Source of the DNA: Apus apus
Taxonomy: Eukaryota; Chordata; Aves; Apodiformes; Apodidae
Direction: 5' to 3'
Assembly (NCBI RefSeq): GCF_020740795.1
Contig: NC_067301.1
Coordinates: 3,968,001 to 4,032,000, forward strand
Length of the DNA: 64,000 nucleotides
In this document: in pieces, positions 12,901 to 23,032 of the stretch
Layout: each line of letters starts with the position of its first letter
Position numbering within the stretch: the first letter of the stretch is position 1
Program-made: the position numbers and the translations under genes
Notes under the pieces: model-generated
Told to the model about the DNA's origin: nothing
Database searches by the model: none
The model's input: only the letters and a program-made list of their open reading frames with translations

Positions 12901-15900
12901 AACTTGTCTGCTGTTAGAAGTGCAAGGAACTTGTAAGTATTTTTTAATGAGGCACTTCAGCACAGTATTGTACAGAACTTCTGAGAAAACTGTCCAAACA
13001 ATTTCTCTTCTTCAGTGGAGTCCTAGCCCAGTGTGCCTTCTAAGGTGTGAGGGAAAACGGGTGGAAATGGCTTTGGAAACCTAGGGTGAAGCAATTGCAG
13101 GACTGCAGGAGGGCATCATTGGGTGATCTTCCTGCTTTAGACCTGGTTATAAAATCCAGTCCTGACAGTAGCTCCCAGCAGTACCTCTGCAGCTGGAGTT
13201 TCCTTGGGAAGGATGATGTCAGCTCCTTTGAGTGCCCTCGAAACAAGAGATCACTGAACTGCCTGTGGAGACATAGCCTGTAGTACAGTTGCCACATTCA
13301 GCTTTCACTCTGGGGAGAAAACACATAACTAGGTAATTATTAAAGGGAAAAGGTTTTATTTTATGCGTGTTCCTGTACAGGAAGCAAACTCCTGGATTGC
13401 TTAGATACAGAGAATGCAAAAAAATACTCTTTTGTTTATCAGAGTCAACTATCACAGATTCTCCATGTAGCTTTAATTCAATTCCTGACAGCTTTCTAAG
13501 AATGGAAATTATAACTTTGTGCCACATTGCACATGTTTGCCTGTAGCACACAGAAGTTTTATGGTACAGTGGCTTTTATTCAGTAGTATCTAATTCTGCT
13601 AATTTTCAAGTACATTATGTAGCTTAAAAGCTAACAGCTTCACAATCAATACTCATTGCTTTTGTACAGTTGTTTTGACTGACTGCCTGAAAATAAGAAG
13701 CATAACTTTTAACCCAATTGCTATCTTTTTTTTCCTTCCTGTTTGTTTTTATTCTAAGGTCGATTCTGGAAAAAGAAGGGCCAAGGTCACTCTTCCGAGG
13801 GCTGGGTCCAAACTTGGTTGGAGTTGCACCATCGAGGTAAATAGTTAAACTATTGCTAAAAGACATATTTAAGCTACCAGCCCAATGTTCCAGTGCATTC
13901 ATGATTCAAAAAAATAGGCCATGAGGTTATCCCATCTGTAAACTGACATTTGTGCATGTATGTTGCACAGTATACGTACCAAGAAGTGTTTCTAAAAATC
14001 TGCTTTACACTTGTATGACACTGGAAGGTGCAGATTAAATAAGGCACTTAAATTCCAAATCACTGCAAGAGCCACTTACCGTGCGCTGAGAAAACAAGAG
14101 AAAGTCGTGCAGAAAAATCTGTAGGATTAATATTTGCATTTTTCCAGTATGATCTTCTGCTTCCCTTTGAATCCCTGGAAGTGCTTGCCAAACACTGAGT
14201 AGGATCTGGATGCCAAGGAGAGGAGTCCTTAATTGCCTAAATTCTTCTCAAATGGAAAGCTGCAGCTGAAAGGGAAAGACTTGCACTGCTGCCACATAAC
14301 CCTGAAGATGTGTGTGTTCCTCCCTACACACTTTTTTTTTTTTTTAAACAGCAGCAACAAAAATAGCTACAAAGTTTGTATTTGGAAGTCTTACAGGCAC
14401 TGAAATGGTTTCCACACCTACCTAGGCCTGTCCCCTTCTTGGCAGGGCTGCAGATCTTTGTGCCTACCAAATGTAAAAAGTTGTTAGCAATCAGGAATTT
14501 GGCAGATGGTCTTGCCTGAGGTTGAACCAGTTGAAGAGGAACTCAAAGAGTGGTGTCCTCCCTCTCTGGCCCCTTGCCTAGTAGGTAGGATGTTCCCCTG
14601 GAAGTGGGGAATCCTGTTTCTGTACAGGTAATCCTTGCAGCAGGAGTGTAAATCCAAGACTGCTTGCTTTTCCATGCAACTCACTCATGTTGTCTTTTGT
14701 GTTCCTATTTTTCTGTAAGATTGGAATAAGGTACTTCATGGAAGTTCTCAAATTGTAGCCATCCATATCCACCTTTTCCCAGCAGTTCACTTCAAGGAGC
14801 TGTGAGCTGAAAGTTGTGGCTTCAGACAGTTCCTTACTCATCATAGTGACACTTGTAGATCAGCTGAGCTTCCTCTATTCCTATGAATCATATAGGGACT
14901 TTTTCAATTCAGTCCAGGCTGAAGTGTTTAAAGCATGAAGTACTGCTAATGCAGTTAAAGTGCTGAAAAAATTTATGGAAAACATAGACTCCAGGTGGGA
15001 AAGTGACATTCTCAAGTTTACAGTGTGTTTAATGCCAGAGCTGATGTAGGTATCCAATCCAAATTGCTTCGTCTGCAAGACCATGTTGCTTCCCATAACA
15101 GACTTGCTGTGAAAGTAAAATATTTCTGCCCTGTGGGTGTGAAGCCAAATAGTGGCACTTTAGTCTAAAGAGAGGAAAAAATCAGCACCCCCCTGTGTCT
15201 TTGTAGATGGAAATAGTCATGTGGAGGCCTTTTTGGAGACCGAGTCTTGTTTTTCGGCGAGAAGAACAGTAATGTGTCTAATTTGATGCTAGTGTTTTAT
15301 TACATTGCTTTTCTTCTCTTTTTTACCCCCACAGAGCTGTCTATTTTGCATGCTACTCCAAAGCCAAAGAGCAATTTAATGGCATTTTTGTGCCTAACAG
15401 CAACATTGTGCATATGTGTTCTGCAGGCTCTGCAGGTATGTATTTGTAATTCATGGTGTGGTCTGCAGCAACACCCCAGTGTCCAGCCCCTCACCAGCAG
15501 CAGACAATAGGTGTCTGTGGGGCTCTGAGATGCACTTTAATTATTTATTCCAAGCTGTAGTTGCTACAAGATTTCTTTCCCTCTCAATAGTTAGGAAACA
15601 AATAGAATTAATGCTAAGGCAGGGGCTGGACTTCTGTCTGTACAGGACCTAGGCTCACACACCAGCTTGGCTGACAGCTCTGGCTAACTGTGGTATATAA
15701 ATGAGCACAGAGGCAAGTATGTGCTGTATTCTGAAAATGTACACTTAGTTTGATGTTGTATATGCCTAGGTTGATGTTGTATATGCCAGAAAACAGGACT
15801 TTGCTAGCTCCTAACTTAGCTTGTCTACAGAGGAAGTTTTCCTGTTCAACACTTTTAAGTATTTCTAGATTGTTTTTCACTAGTAGGGATCACAGAATTG

Positions 15901-18900
15901 TTCTGGTTGGAAAAGACCTTTAAGAGTTTCATTGAGTCCAACCATTAACCCAACTCTGCTGAGTCCAGTGCTAAACCAGATTCCTAAGCAGCACATCTGA
16001 ATGTCTTGTAAACACCTCCAGGGATGGTGATTCAACCACCTCCCTGGGCAGCCTGTTCCAGTGTTTAATTACCCTTTCAGTGAAGAAGTTTCTTCTCATG
16101 TCCAATCTAAACATCCCCTGGATTAACTTTGTTTTCCAACTGCAATGCTATGGTAATGTCTCTGGGTGTAAGAAAAACAAAATATTGGTAGACTCCAGCA
16201 AACTTCTGATGCTGTTTTAGCCAAATTGTTTTAGGCTGTTGTATTTTTTCCTGCCAGGATGGGGAAAATTGTTTTTATTGAATAGTACTGCAGAAGAGGT
16301 CCACTAGTTCTAGCATCAGTCATCAAAGTGATAATTAAAAATAATGTTTCCCCAGCTAAGCCCTTAATTGTGGGTGGATTCTGTTAATGTGGTGGCTCAA
16401 TGGCACCACCTACAGCCAAGGGGGAACAAACTAGTACATGGGAGTTTTCCCCACGGATTTCCTTTCATCTCTTATTCTAAAACCTAGTCAGTGAATAAAG
16501 TACCTTGTCTACAGCAGTCTTTAGAAACATGAAGTACATATTAATCAAAATAGGTGCAAAAAAGGAAGAATCCTTTAGTAAATTCCAGGGCCACTGGTTG
16601 ATACCACCTGAAGTTTAACATGATTTGATTATCTGGCAGGAGAGAGATTGTGAGCTTCTCACCTGAGTGAGACACCTGAGTGTCTTTTGGAAGCTCTAGA
16701 TTGCACTGGCAACAAGATCTGTCTCTGCACAGTGTATAAAGTACATGTTTGCCATGGCAATACACCAGCCTGGATTCAGCTCCACTTTTGGTTTTTGTTT
16801 CTCTTTTTCAGCCTTTATCACAAATTCCTTGATGAATCCTATATGGATGGTGAAAACTAGAATGCAACTCGAGAGGAAGTAAGTAACTGATTGAGGGAGA
16901 TTGGGTGCCACTGACAGGCCAAAGGAGCCTCGGAAAAACTGAGCTTCCACTTTTTCACTCATGTCTCCCTGTACTTTGGATCTTGCCCAGTTGGTTCCCT
17001 GACCCTCAATTCCACCTTTCAAACCACCATGCATCTGCCTGGTCAGTCTAAAGGTTCAGGTTCTGTGTGTCCTACTTCAGTTTGATGCACAGTTACTATT
17101 AAGGATGTGGAAGTTGCCGTGAGTGCTAAGTTCAGTTTCTGGTTTCACTGAAAATAAATATATCAAGAACTGAAATGATTTGATATAGCATTAAGATACA
17201 GTGTCCCATTTGGCAACATGATTTGTACTGGTCCCAGGTCATTCAGATGGATGTGCAACCAAAGTTACTGATAAACAGAAAGGTTGATGTTTTTATATTG
17301 TAATGAAGCCACGTTAGTTGAGTTTCATAAAACATTCTAGAAACAATAAGAATCTGTTGCAGTGGTTTAATGTTCTTTTGCTTCCTTCAGCATTGTTATT
17401 GTTAGGCAACCTCCTGGAGACAGAGGGAGTTTGACAGTAATGTCTATGAGCTCGGTGATTCACAGTCACTGGTGGATATCAAAGCAATGAGGGACTCTGC
17501 TAATTCCTTCCTGCAAGGACATGTTAAGTCAGATAGAAAGGATCCTTTAAGGCACCACAACTTTTAAATAATTTATAAGACTTGGTTCCAGCATTCACAG
17601 GGTGGCACCTTTGAACTGAGTGCTGCCGCTTAAAATGAAGGATCATTGCTCGTGTAGCAGACCTCTGTCACTTTGCCTGCTGCAAATGGCTTTAAATGGA
17701 ATTACTAGTTTAATACAAAGCAGTGTCTCTGTAATGCTTATTGTCTTTGAAAGAATCGGTGTGAACTGTGACAAACTGGATAGAACTTCAGCAGAAAGAA
17801 TTATTTTGAGTTATGTATTAGTGAATTAGCAAAGCCAGGTGTGTACTCTTAGCATGAGAGTCCTACTCTGTGCAGCTTTCCTAGAAGATGTTTGGAGTAA
17901 AACTTGGAACCATTTCTGCAGTTTAAAAACTATTGAAAGCCATGAGTTGTTTTTATAATATTAATTCTTCTTCTGAGCTCATTATATGCTCTGTTCTGTT
18001 TGTTTTTTAGAGCCAGGGGTTCAAAACCAATGAATGCTTTGCAGTGTGCTAGATATGTTTACCAGACAGAAGGTGTCCGTGGCTTTTATAGGGGCCTGAC
18101 TGCCTCCTATGCTGGGATTTCTGAGACTATTATCTGCTTTGCTATTTATGAAAGTTTAAAAAAGCACCTAAAGGAAGTCCAGCTGTCCCCTTCTCCTCCT
18201 AATGGGACCGAAAGGAACTCAACAAGCTTCTTTGGCCTGATGTTTGCTGCTGCTGTTTCCAAGGGCTGTGCCTCTTGTATTGCTTATCCACATGGTATGT
18301 TAACTTTTCCATTTATGACTGCACTAGAACAGCTGTTGCCTGTAATCCAAGACAAATGATAGGGTTTAGGGCTGTAAAATTCTTAGTTGTTTGAATGGCC
18401 AAATGCATGTTACTCTGGCATGTGCATTTGCACTGGCATTTTCAGTACCAGTCCCACCATTCCTAGTTAGCCACATAGTTGCTGATTGGGACTTTTTAGT
18501 TTTAAAAAAAACCACAAAAACCTCCAAAAATGCCTACAAGAAATGGAATGCCTAATGCTTCTGTTCTCATCTAGCTGAGTAATCACAGACTTTGGGATTC
18601 TGTGATCAAGTGGTGGGAAGCACTTGTGGGCTGAGCAGTGTTATTTGTTTTCGATAGACGAGAATGTTATCGTGGTTATACAGAAAAAGCAACATTGATT
18701 ATGTGAGCATCAATGAAGCATTTCGTTCTGCAGCAGCTTGAATGAGCAAATAATTTATTCCACATGAAAGGGAACTCATCTTTAACTTTTCTTCTTGCCT
18801 GAAGGACAGTGTGTACAGGGTTCCCTGGCTGAAAGTGCTGGCAGGCGGTTGGCACAGGAAGGTTTCCTGCTCCCTGGGCTTTGCATGCTCTCCTGGCAGT

Positions 18901-19168
18901 GGCACGTGTCTCAGTGGGAAGGTTTCAGTCTTGGTAACTTTGGGCTGTGTTTGCCTTTTCTGCAGAGGTGATACGGACACGGCTGCGGGAGGAGGGCACC
19001 AAGTACAAGGCTTTCATTCAGACAGCACGTCTGGTGGCACGTGAAGAAGGCTACCTGGCCTTCTACAGAGGACTCTTTGCCCAGCTCATCCGGCAGATAC
19101 CAAACACAGCCATTGTGTTGTCCACCTATGAGTTAATTGTGTATCTGTTAGAAGACCATGCGAAGTAG
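3886..19168 (+). CDS. SLC25A33: solute carrier family 25 member 33, mitochondrial pyrimidine nucleotide carrier (7 coding exons)
   Basis: Coding exons are 3886-3935, 10204-10383, 13759-13836, 15335-15435, 16812-16878, 18011-18294 and 18966-19168. They total 963 nt, or 320 residues plus stop, against 321 in human. All introns are GT-AG and the frame is continuous. The protein has three mitochondrial-carrier repeats, each with its signature: PLEVIK at residues 29-34, PIWMVK at 146-151 and PHEVIR at 252-257. The tryptophan in the second signature is typical of the pyrimidine nucleotide carrier branch (SLC25A33/SLC25A36, yeast Rim2). The family exchanges UTP and other pyrimidine nucleotides across the inner mitochondrial membrane; in mammals it is insulin/IGF-mTOR responsive. 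The start ATG follows a GC-rich leader and gives [17 protein letters not shown], matching the known N-terminus. SLC25A36 is the main alternative, but the neighbouring TMEM201 and the N- and C-termini favour SLC25A33. Confidence 0.96.
3936..10203 (+). other. SLC25A33 intron 1
   Basis: The intron is 6.27 kb and ends in TTTTACAG. Its first ~170 bp belong to the CpG island. The rest is AT-rich, with TA/TG-rich low-complexity sequence around 9440-9520. No internal exon, RNA gene or mobile element was recognised. Confidence 0.8.
10204..10383 (+). CDS. SLC25A33: SLC25A33 coding exon 2
   Basis: This 180-nt exon completes Gly17 and carries the first carrier signature [10 protein letters not shown] and the matrix loop that follows. 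It ends with the first two bases of a lysine codon before GTGAGT. Confidence 0.95.
10384..13758 (+). other. SLC25A33 intron 2
   Basis: The intron is 3.4 kb, opening GTGAGT and closing TTCTAAG. Only ordinary intronic sequence was seen, and no repeat family was recognised. Confidence 0.8.
13759..13836 (+). CDS. SLC25A33: SLC25A33 coding exon 3
   Basis: This 78-nt exon encodes [20 protein letters not shown] and a few further residues. It contains the EG.x.FRG.GPN motif found after the first matrix helix of SLC25 carriers. Flanks are TTCTAAG and GTAAAT. Confidence 0.95.
13837..15334 (+). other. SLC25A33 intron 3
   Basis: The intron is 1.5 kb and has a T-run near 14331-14345. No other element was recognised. 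Confidence 0.8.
15335..15435 (+). CDS. SLC25A33: SLC25A33 coding exon 4
   Basis: This 101-nt exon starts after TTTTACCCCCACAG. It encodes the second transmembrane helix and the segment [20 protein letters not shown], then enters helix 3. The donor is GTATGT. Confidence 0.95.
15749..15788 (+). repeat. short tandem duplication in intron 4
   Basis: TTGATGTTGTATATGCC occurs twice, back to back apart from three bases. It is a recent-looking ~20-bp duplication with no visible function. Confidence 0.7.
15889..16141 (-). mobile_element. CR1 LINE 3'-end fragment in SLC25A33 intron 4
   Basis: The + strand reads ATCACAGAATTGTTCTGGTT and continues with recognisable CR1 tail blocks, including CTCCAGGGATGGTGATTCAA, CCTGGGCAGCCTGTTCCAGT and TCAGTGAAGAAGTTTCTTCT. 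This is the reverse complement of a chicken-repeat-1 3' end, so the element lies on the - strand. It is truncated at its 5' end and has no reverse transcriptase. It is moderately diverged and looks older than the copy near 53 kb. The right boundary is approximate. Confidence 0.88.
16142..16811 (+). other. rest of SLC25A33 intron 4
   Basis: This is intronic sequence between the CR1 fragment and exon 5, ending in a pyrimidine-rich TTTCTCTTTTTCAG acceptor. Nothing else was recognised. Confidence 0.8.
16812..16878 (+). CDS. SLC25A33: SLC25A33 coding exon 5
   Basis: This 67-nt exon holds the second carrier signature [10 protein letters not shown]. It ends within a lysine codon before GTAAGT. Confidence 0.95.
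16879..18010 (+). other. SLC25A33 intron 5
   Basis: The intron is 1.1 kb of ordinary intronic sequence. No element was recognised. Confidence 0.8.
18011..18294 (+). CDS. SLC25A33: SLC25A33 coding exon 6
   Basis: This 284-nt exon is the longest of the gene. It encodes the second matrix loop ([19 protein letters not shown]), helix 4 ([19 protein letters not shown]) and helix 5 up to AYPH. The donor is GTATGT at 18295. Confidence 0.96.
18295..18965 (+). other. SLC25A33 intron 6
   Basis: The intron is 0.67 kb and nothing was recognised in it. Its end, TTGCCTTTTCTGCAG, is a strong acceptor. Confidence 0.8.
18966..19168 (+). CDS. SLC25A33: SLC25A33 coding exon 7 with stop codon
   Basis: This exon encodes the third signature ([15 protein letters not shown]), the third matrix loop and helix 6 ([20 protein letters not shown]). 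It ends EDHAK followed by TAG at 19166-19168, as in other vertebrate orthologues. Confidence 0.96.
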
Positions 19169-19850
19169 CAGAGCCAAGACTCCTGTTACAGACTGTAGAC
19201 CAATTTCTTCATTGAACAAATAGTCCTTTAAGAGACTGATGCAGGTGGCAGTGCTGGTGGAAAAACTACAAGACTGTGACTGCCTGCTGGATATTTCCTT
19301 TTGGATTCATGCTTTCTGAAAGGTTTCAAGTCATTAACGTTAATAGTTAATTATAACTTTTTTTAACTTAATGATAATTAAACTGCTACTAAATTAAATT
19401 ACACTATTTAATTTATGTTTGTCCCTTTCCTTAAGCACAGCCATATGTGGTCAAGGAATGTACCTCATGCTATCAAGTGATCTCTTGGACTCATGTTCAT
19501 TAAAACTGTATTAAAACAGCAGAAGAACTCGTTTGGAAATCTGAAACTCTTGTCTTCTTACCACTGGAGTCATATCACATTTTGGCACTAGAATAGCCTA
19601 ATGCCCAGATAACTTTGAGACTCCTGGTTTGTTTGAGGTGCATAGTTTATTGCTGTGTGAACAATCTTGAGAGTTCAAGTGGGACAATCTTGTGGTACCT
19701 TTCTCTGTTTTGATGGTATGAAATAGGCACACCAGAATGTCTAGAAAAGCTAAGTATGCTGGCAGTGTTGCTGGAATGTGATTGTGGGAGGCATTTAGTA
19801 AAAAATAAATAAATATTTAGTAAAAGTGTTTGGGGTACATGCTTATGCTA
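19169..19850 (+). other. SLC25A33: probable SLC25A33 3' untranslated region
   Basis: The region after the stop is AT-rich. An ATTAAA hexamer is at 19499-19504, and overlapping AATAAA hexamers at 19804-19809 and 19808-19813 are followed by GT-rich sequence. The overlapping pair is the best candidate for the main polyadenylation signal, which would give a 3' UTR of about 0.65 kb. Longer 3' ends cannot be excluded. Confidence 0.5.
19804..19813 (+). terminator. candidate SLC25A33 polyadenylation signal
   Basis: Two overlapping AATAAA hexamers are followed by GTGTTTGGGGT within about 25 bp. This is the normal hexamer plus GT-rich downstream arrangement. Confidence 0.5.
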
Positions 19851-22600
19851 GTGGGCATAAACAGGACTTGGCTTTTATTCCTTGCTTTGTGGAGGACTGA
19901 GAGCATAAGGAAAGTCAGTTATTGCTGCTGCCCTGCATAAATTCCATGAGATGCAGTAACTTGGTCATGTGTCCTGATCTCAGCCTGTGGGGCTTTTTTG
20001 TGTTATGTTTTCCTTATACTTTGATACTGGGGTCTGGAGAGTGGAAGAGAGGGTAAGAGAGGTCCGAGACATGGTGGATTCTGCTTTACAGTATGATACT
20101 CAGGAATATGTCCCTCCTGATTTGAAGTCCTTGTAGAGCAGTGCTTCTGATATGAATGAGATGTTACCTCATAAACATGTCACTGGAATTAACACCAGAA
20201 AGCCTGTTGAACAATTCTTACATTTCATATAGATCCAATGACTGCTTTCCCCTTCAAAGACATAATATCAAAGCAGTTTTCCTCAATGGTAGCCATGGTT
20301 CCATTCTTACCTTTCAGCTATAAATCAAATACCTGCATACCTGAGATTAGTTCTTTCATAAATATTAGAATATACCTTTAATTTTAGTAGTCTTTACCAC
20401 TTTTATGCAGCAGAACCTTGCAATTAAAATACTGTATATGAATAATTACTGATAGTGCAGGATAAAATATTTTAGTACTCATATGGGTAGATTTGTGTCT
20501 TGCTTTGGTCATACTATGCTCTCCCATTCATTACTGTCATTTGCTTTGGCAGCTGAGAAAAAAATTCTTCAGTCTTCCCTGCTGTTGAACTGAACAAGGA
20601 GCTTCTCATGATTTGAGCAGGTGTTGAGTTCTTGTGCATTAACAAGTGTTCATGGACAACTTTGACTTCAAGGACCATGTGCAGCAGAGGTGGTGTTTGG
20701 ACTTGGATCATGCAAAGCACTATGAAACAGCCTAGTAGTGAGTAGGGTTATCTTTTATAAGATCAAGTTTTCAGGCTAGTATTTTGTTGCAGAAATAGAA
20801 TGGGTTGATAATTGGATAGATACAATCTTCACATTTATTCTCAGTAGAACTTTGCTGATGACTGATACTTGAGATCATAAATGTGATGGAGGAGCATAGT
20901 GCAAAGAGGGTAGAATGTGTGCATACCTCATTATGAGGCAAAACTGCAAAAAAACCCCACAGACCTGCTTTCTTTTATGTCTCACTGCAAAGAACACATC
21001 ACGTTACCCCCAAGCTAAAATAGGAAGCAGTTGAGTAACCAAAAACTGGCATGGCTTTTTTTATGGAGACGATGAGCAGCAAAAGCTTCAGCCTCTTTTA
21101 TCAGAGTCAGAACTGTCATATGGAGCTGTTTCTATTTTTGAGATCTAGGACACTTCTGTGAGATTTGCTTTCTTAAATTAGTATTCCTCTGTACTTCCAG
21201 TACACTGGCTCAGATTTAAAATTATAGCCAAATGTGTAGACTGCTAATGTCTTTTGAGAATGAGGGGAGTGAGCTCAAACCCTTTTGAGGAGTTTGGGAT
21301 TTGGTAAGAAAGAAAGCAAGAGAAAGTGAAGAAATTGTAGTACTGTGTCAATGGGATGGAAAATCAGGAATTCTGCTGGATTTTTGGTTTTGCCTTTAAG
21401 GTTTGCTACGAATCCTGACACAACTACTCACAATTTAATAGGGGATTAATAAGCTATATTGGGAGCTAATAGAATTTCTGAATTAGTGTAATTTATTCTT
21501 TTTCCCTTCCTTTCTCTACTAGATTTCTAAAAAATTCCCTAACCTTGATTCCTTAACTCTGTAAAGAGTTAACATTTTTAGGTGATGCTTTATGAGCAAT
21601 CCCATTGATGTCACTGAGTATGGAATAAGCCTATTACCAGGGGGAAGAATTTGAAGTAGTTTTTTTCCAGAGGGATATCTGAATTTAAAAATAACCTTTC
21701 TCTGTTTGTGAAAGGGAAACTAAAAGCATTTTTCACTTTTCATTCCTTTTCTTCAGCTTCCACAGAAAGTCAGTTTCATGGAAGGCAGGTGAATTTGTTA
21801 CTGGTTAGGAAGTCCTGGGCAGTTTCTCTCCATGGTTGCCTTGATGTCCCTCAAAATTACCTGGATTTACTGATGGTTGTGATACGTGCTTCTATTGCTA
21901 CTGTGCCCCTCATCATGACTTATAGTTGTTTTGCACAAGTTCCTCATTAGCTCATTAGCATAAATGGATGTTACTTTGCTTCCTAGGAGAGAGCAGGTCT
22001 GACCTGGGAACTACTCCCATCAGACCTGAGGGCTTTCTGCAGAGTTCTGTTGAGTATCAGTCTATCCAGAGAGACAGAGTCTAGAGCAGAAACCTTCAGC
22101 TTCTGGCTCACAGGTACCAAACTGCCCATGCTGCCCCTTGGCTGAAGTGGGATGTTATTTGTAGTGTATGGTGTACTGGGTAAAGGTGATCCAGGACCAT
22201 AAAAGGTCTAAAACCTGTGCTCTAAAGTCGGTGCGGAGGGGGAGGCAGTGTGCTGGGTGTGTCTTCCATCTTCCTGACAACCAGGTGCTTTGGCAGGAAA
22301 GTGCATCCTGATGGAGAACCTATTCTCTGGGAATTGTCTCTTCTTCCTCTTCCCGTTTCCATCATTCCCCGAACAGCTACAAAAATATTAAGCATTCAAC
22401 GTAAGGGCCAGTTCTCTGCCTTCTTGCAGACCCCGTTGTCTCGCGGCTTGTGCTGGGCCCTTGGTGGGAATCCTGAGGCAGGGATGTGGTTTTCAAAAGC
22501 CTTTCTCCAGTTTTAAGTCCCGGGCTCCCCCAGCCCCTTCTCCGCGGCTTCTCCATCCCCCATCCCCCCCTCGGGCCGGCACCCACAAGGCCCTGCAGCT
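19851..22600. other. intergenic region between SLC25A33 and TMEM201
   Basis: No convincing coding exon, RNA gene or mobile element was found in about 2.7 kb. The genes are close and in the same orientation. The first ~500 bp could be an extended SLC25A33 3' UTR. Confidence 0.6.
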
Positions 22601-22740
22601 GCTTTTGTAGCACAGCAGCGCTCTGTGAGTCTAAGCTGCCCGAACTCGGCAGCAGGCCAAGCACGACGGGCCCGGCTCCGCGGCAGGGCCGGGAACCCGC
22701 CGGGCCGCCCCCGCCGCCACGATCTCGGCCTTTACGGCGC

Positions 22741-22808
22741 TGACTCACGGCGCGGCCGCCGCACGACTCCGGCCTTTCACGCCGCGCTCCCCGCGCCGTG
22801 AGTCACGG
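22741..22808. promoter_or_regulatory. paired AP-1/NF-E2-type sites
   Basis: TGACTCA at 22741-22747 and TGAGTCA at 22799-22805 are both perfect AP-1 cores, and each is followed by CGGCGC. The second sits in a 13-bp inverted repeat, CCGTGAGTCACGG at 22796-22808. They lie 120-190 bp upstream of the TMEM201 ATG. Candidate factors are FOS/JUN, BACH or small MAF dimers; occupancy is inferred. Confidence 0.65.
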
Positions 22809-22928
22809 CGCCCGCCCCCGGGGAGGGGCGGAGCGGGGCAGCGGGGGAGGGGGGCGGCCGCGCCGCCGTACAAAGCCCCGCCGCCCGGGTCAGCGCGATC
22901 GGCGGCGGCCCCGCTGCGGGGGAGCGGC

Positions 22929-23032
22929 ATGGAGGGAGCCGGGGCGCTGCTGGCCCGCTGCCCCGCCGGCGGGCTGGGCGTTACGGTCTGCGCGGCCGCC
23001 GCCGGGCTGCTGCTCTACCGCATGGCGCGGAG
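22929..23032 (+). CDS. TMEM201: TMEM201 coding exon 1
   Basis: The exon starts MEGAGALLARCPAGGLGVTV and ends within Arg35 before GTAGGG. The ATG context is GCGGCATGG, and the first residues match the known family N-terminus. Confidence 0.95.
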
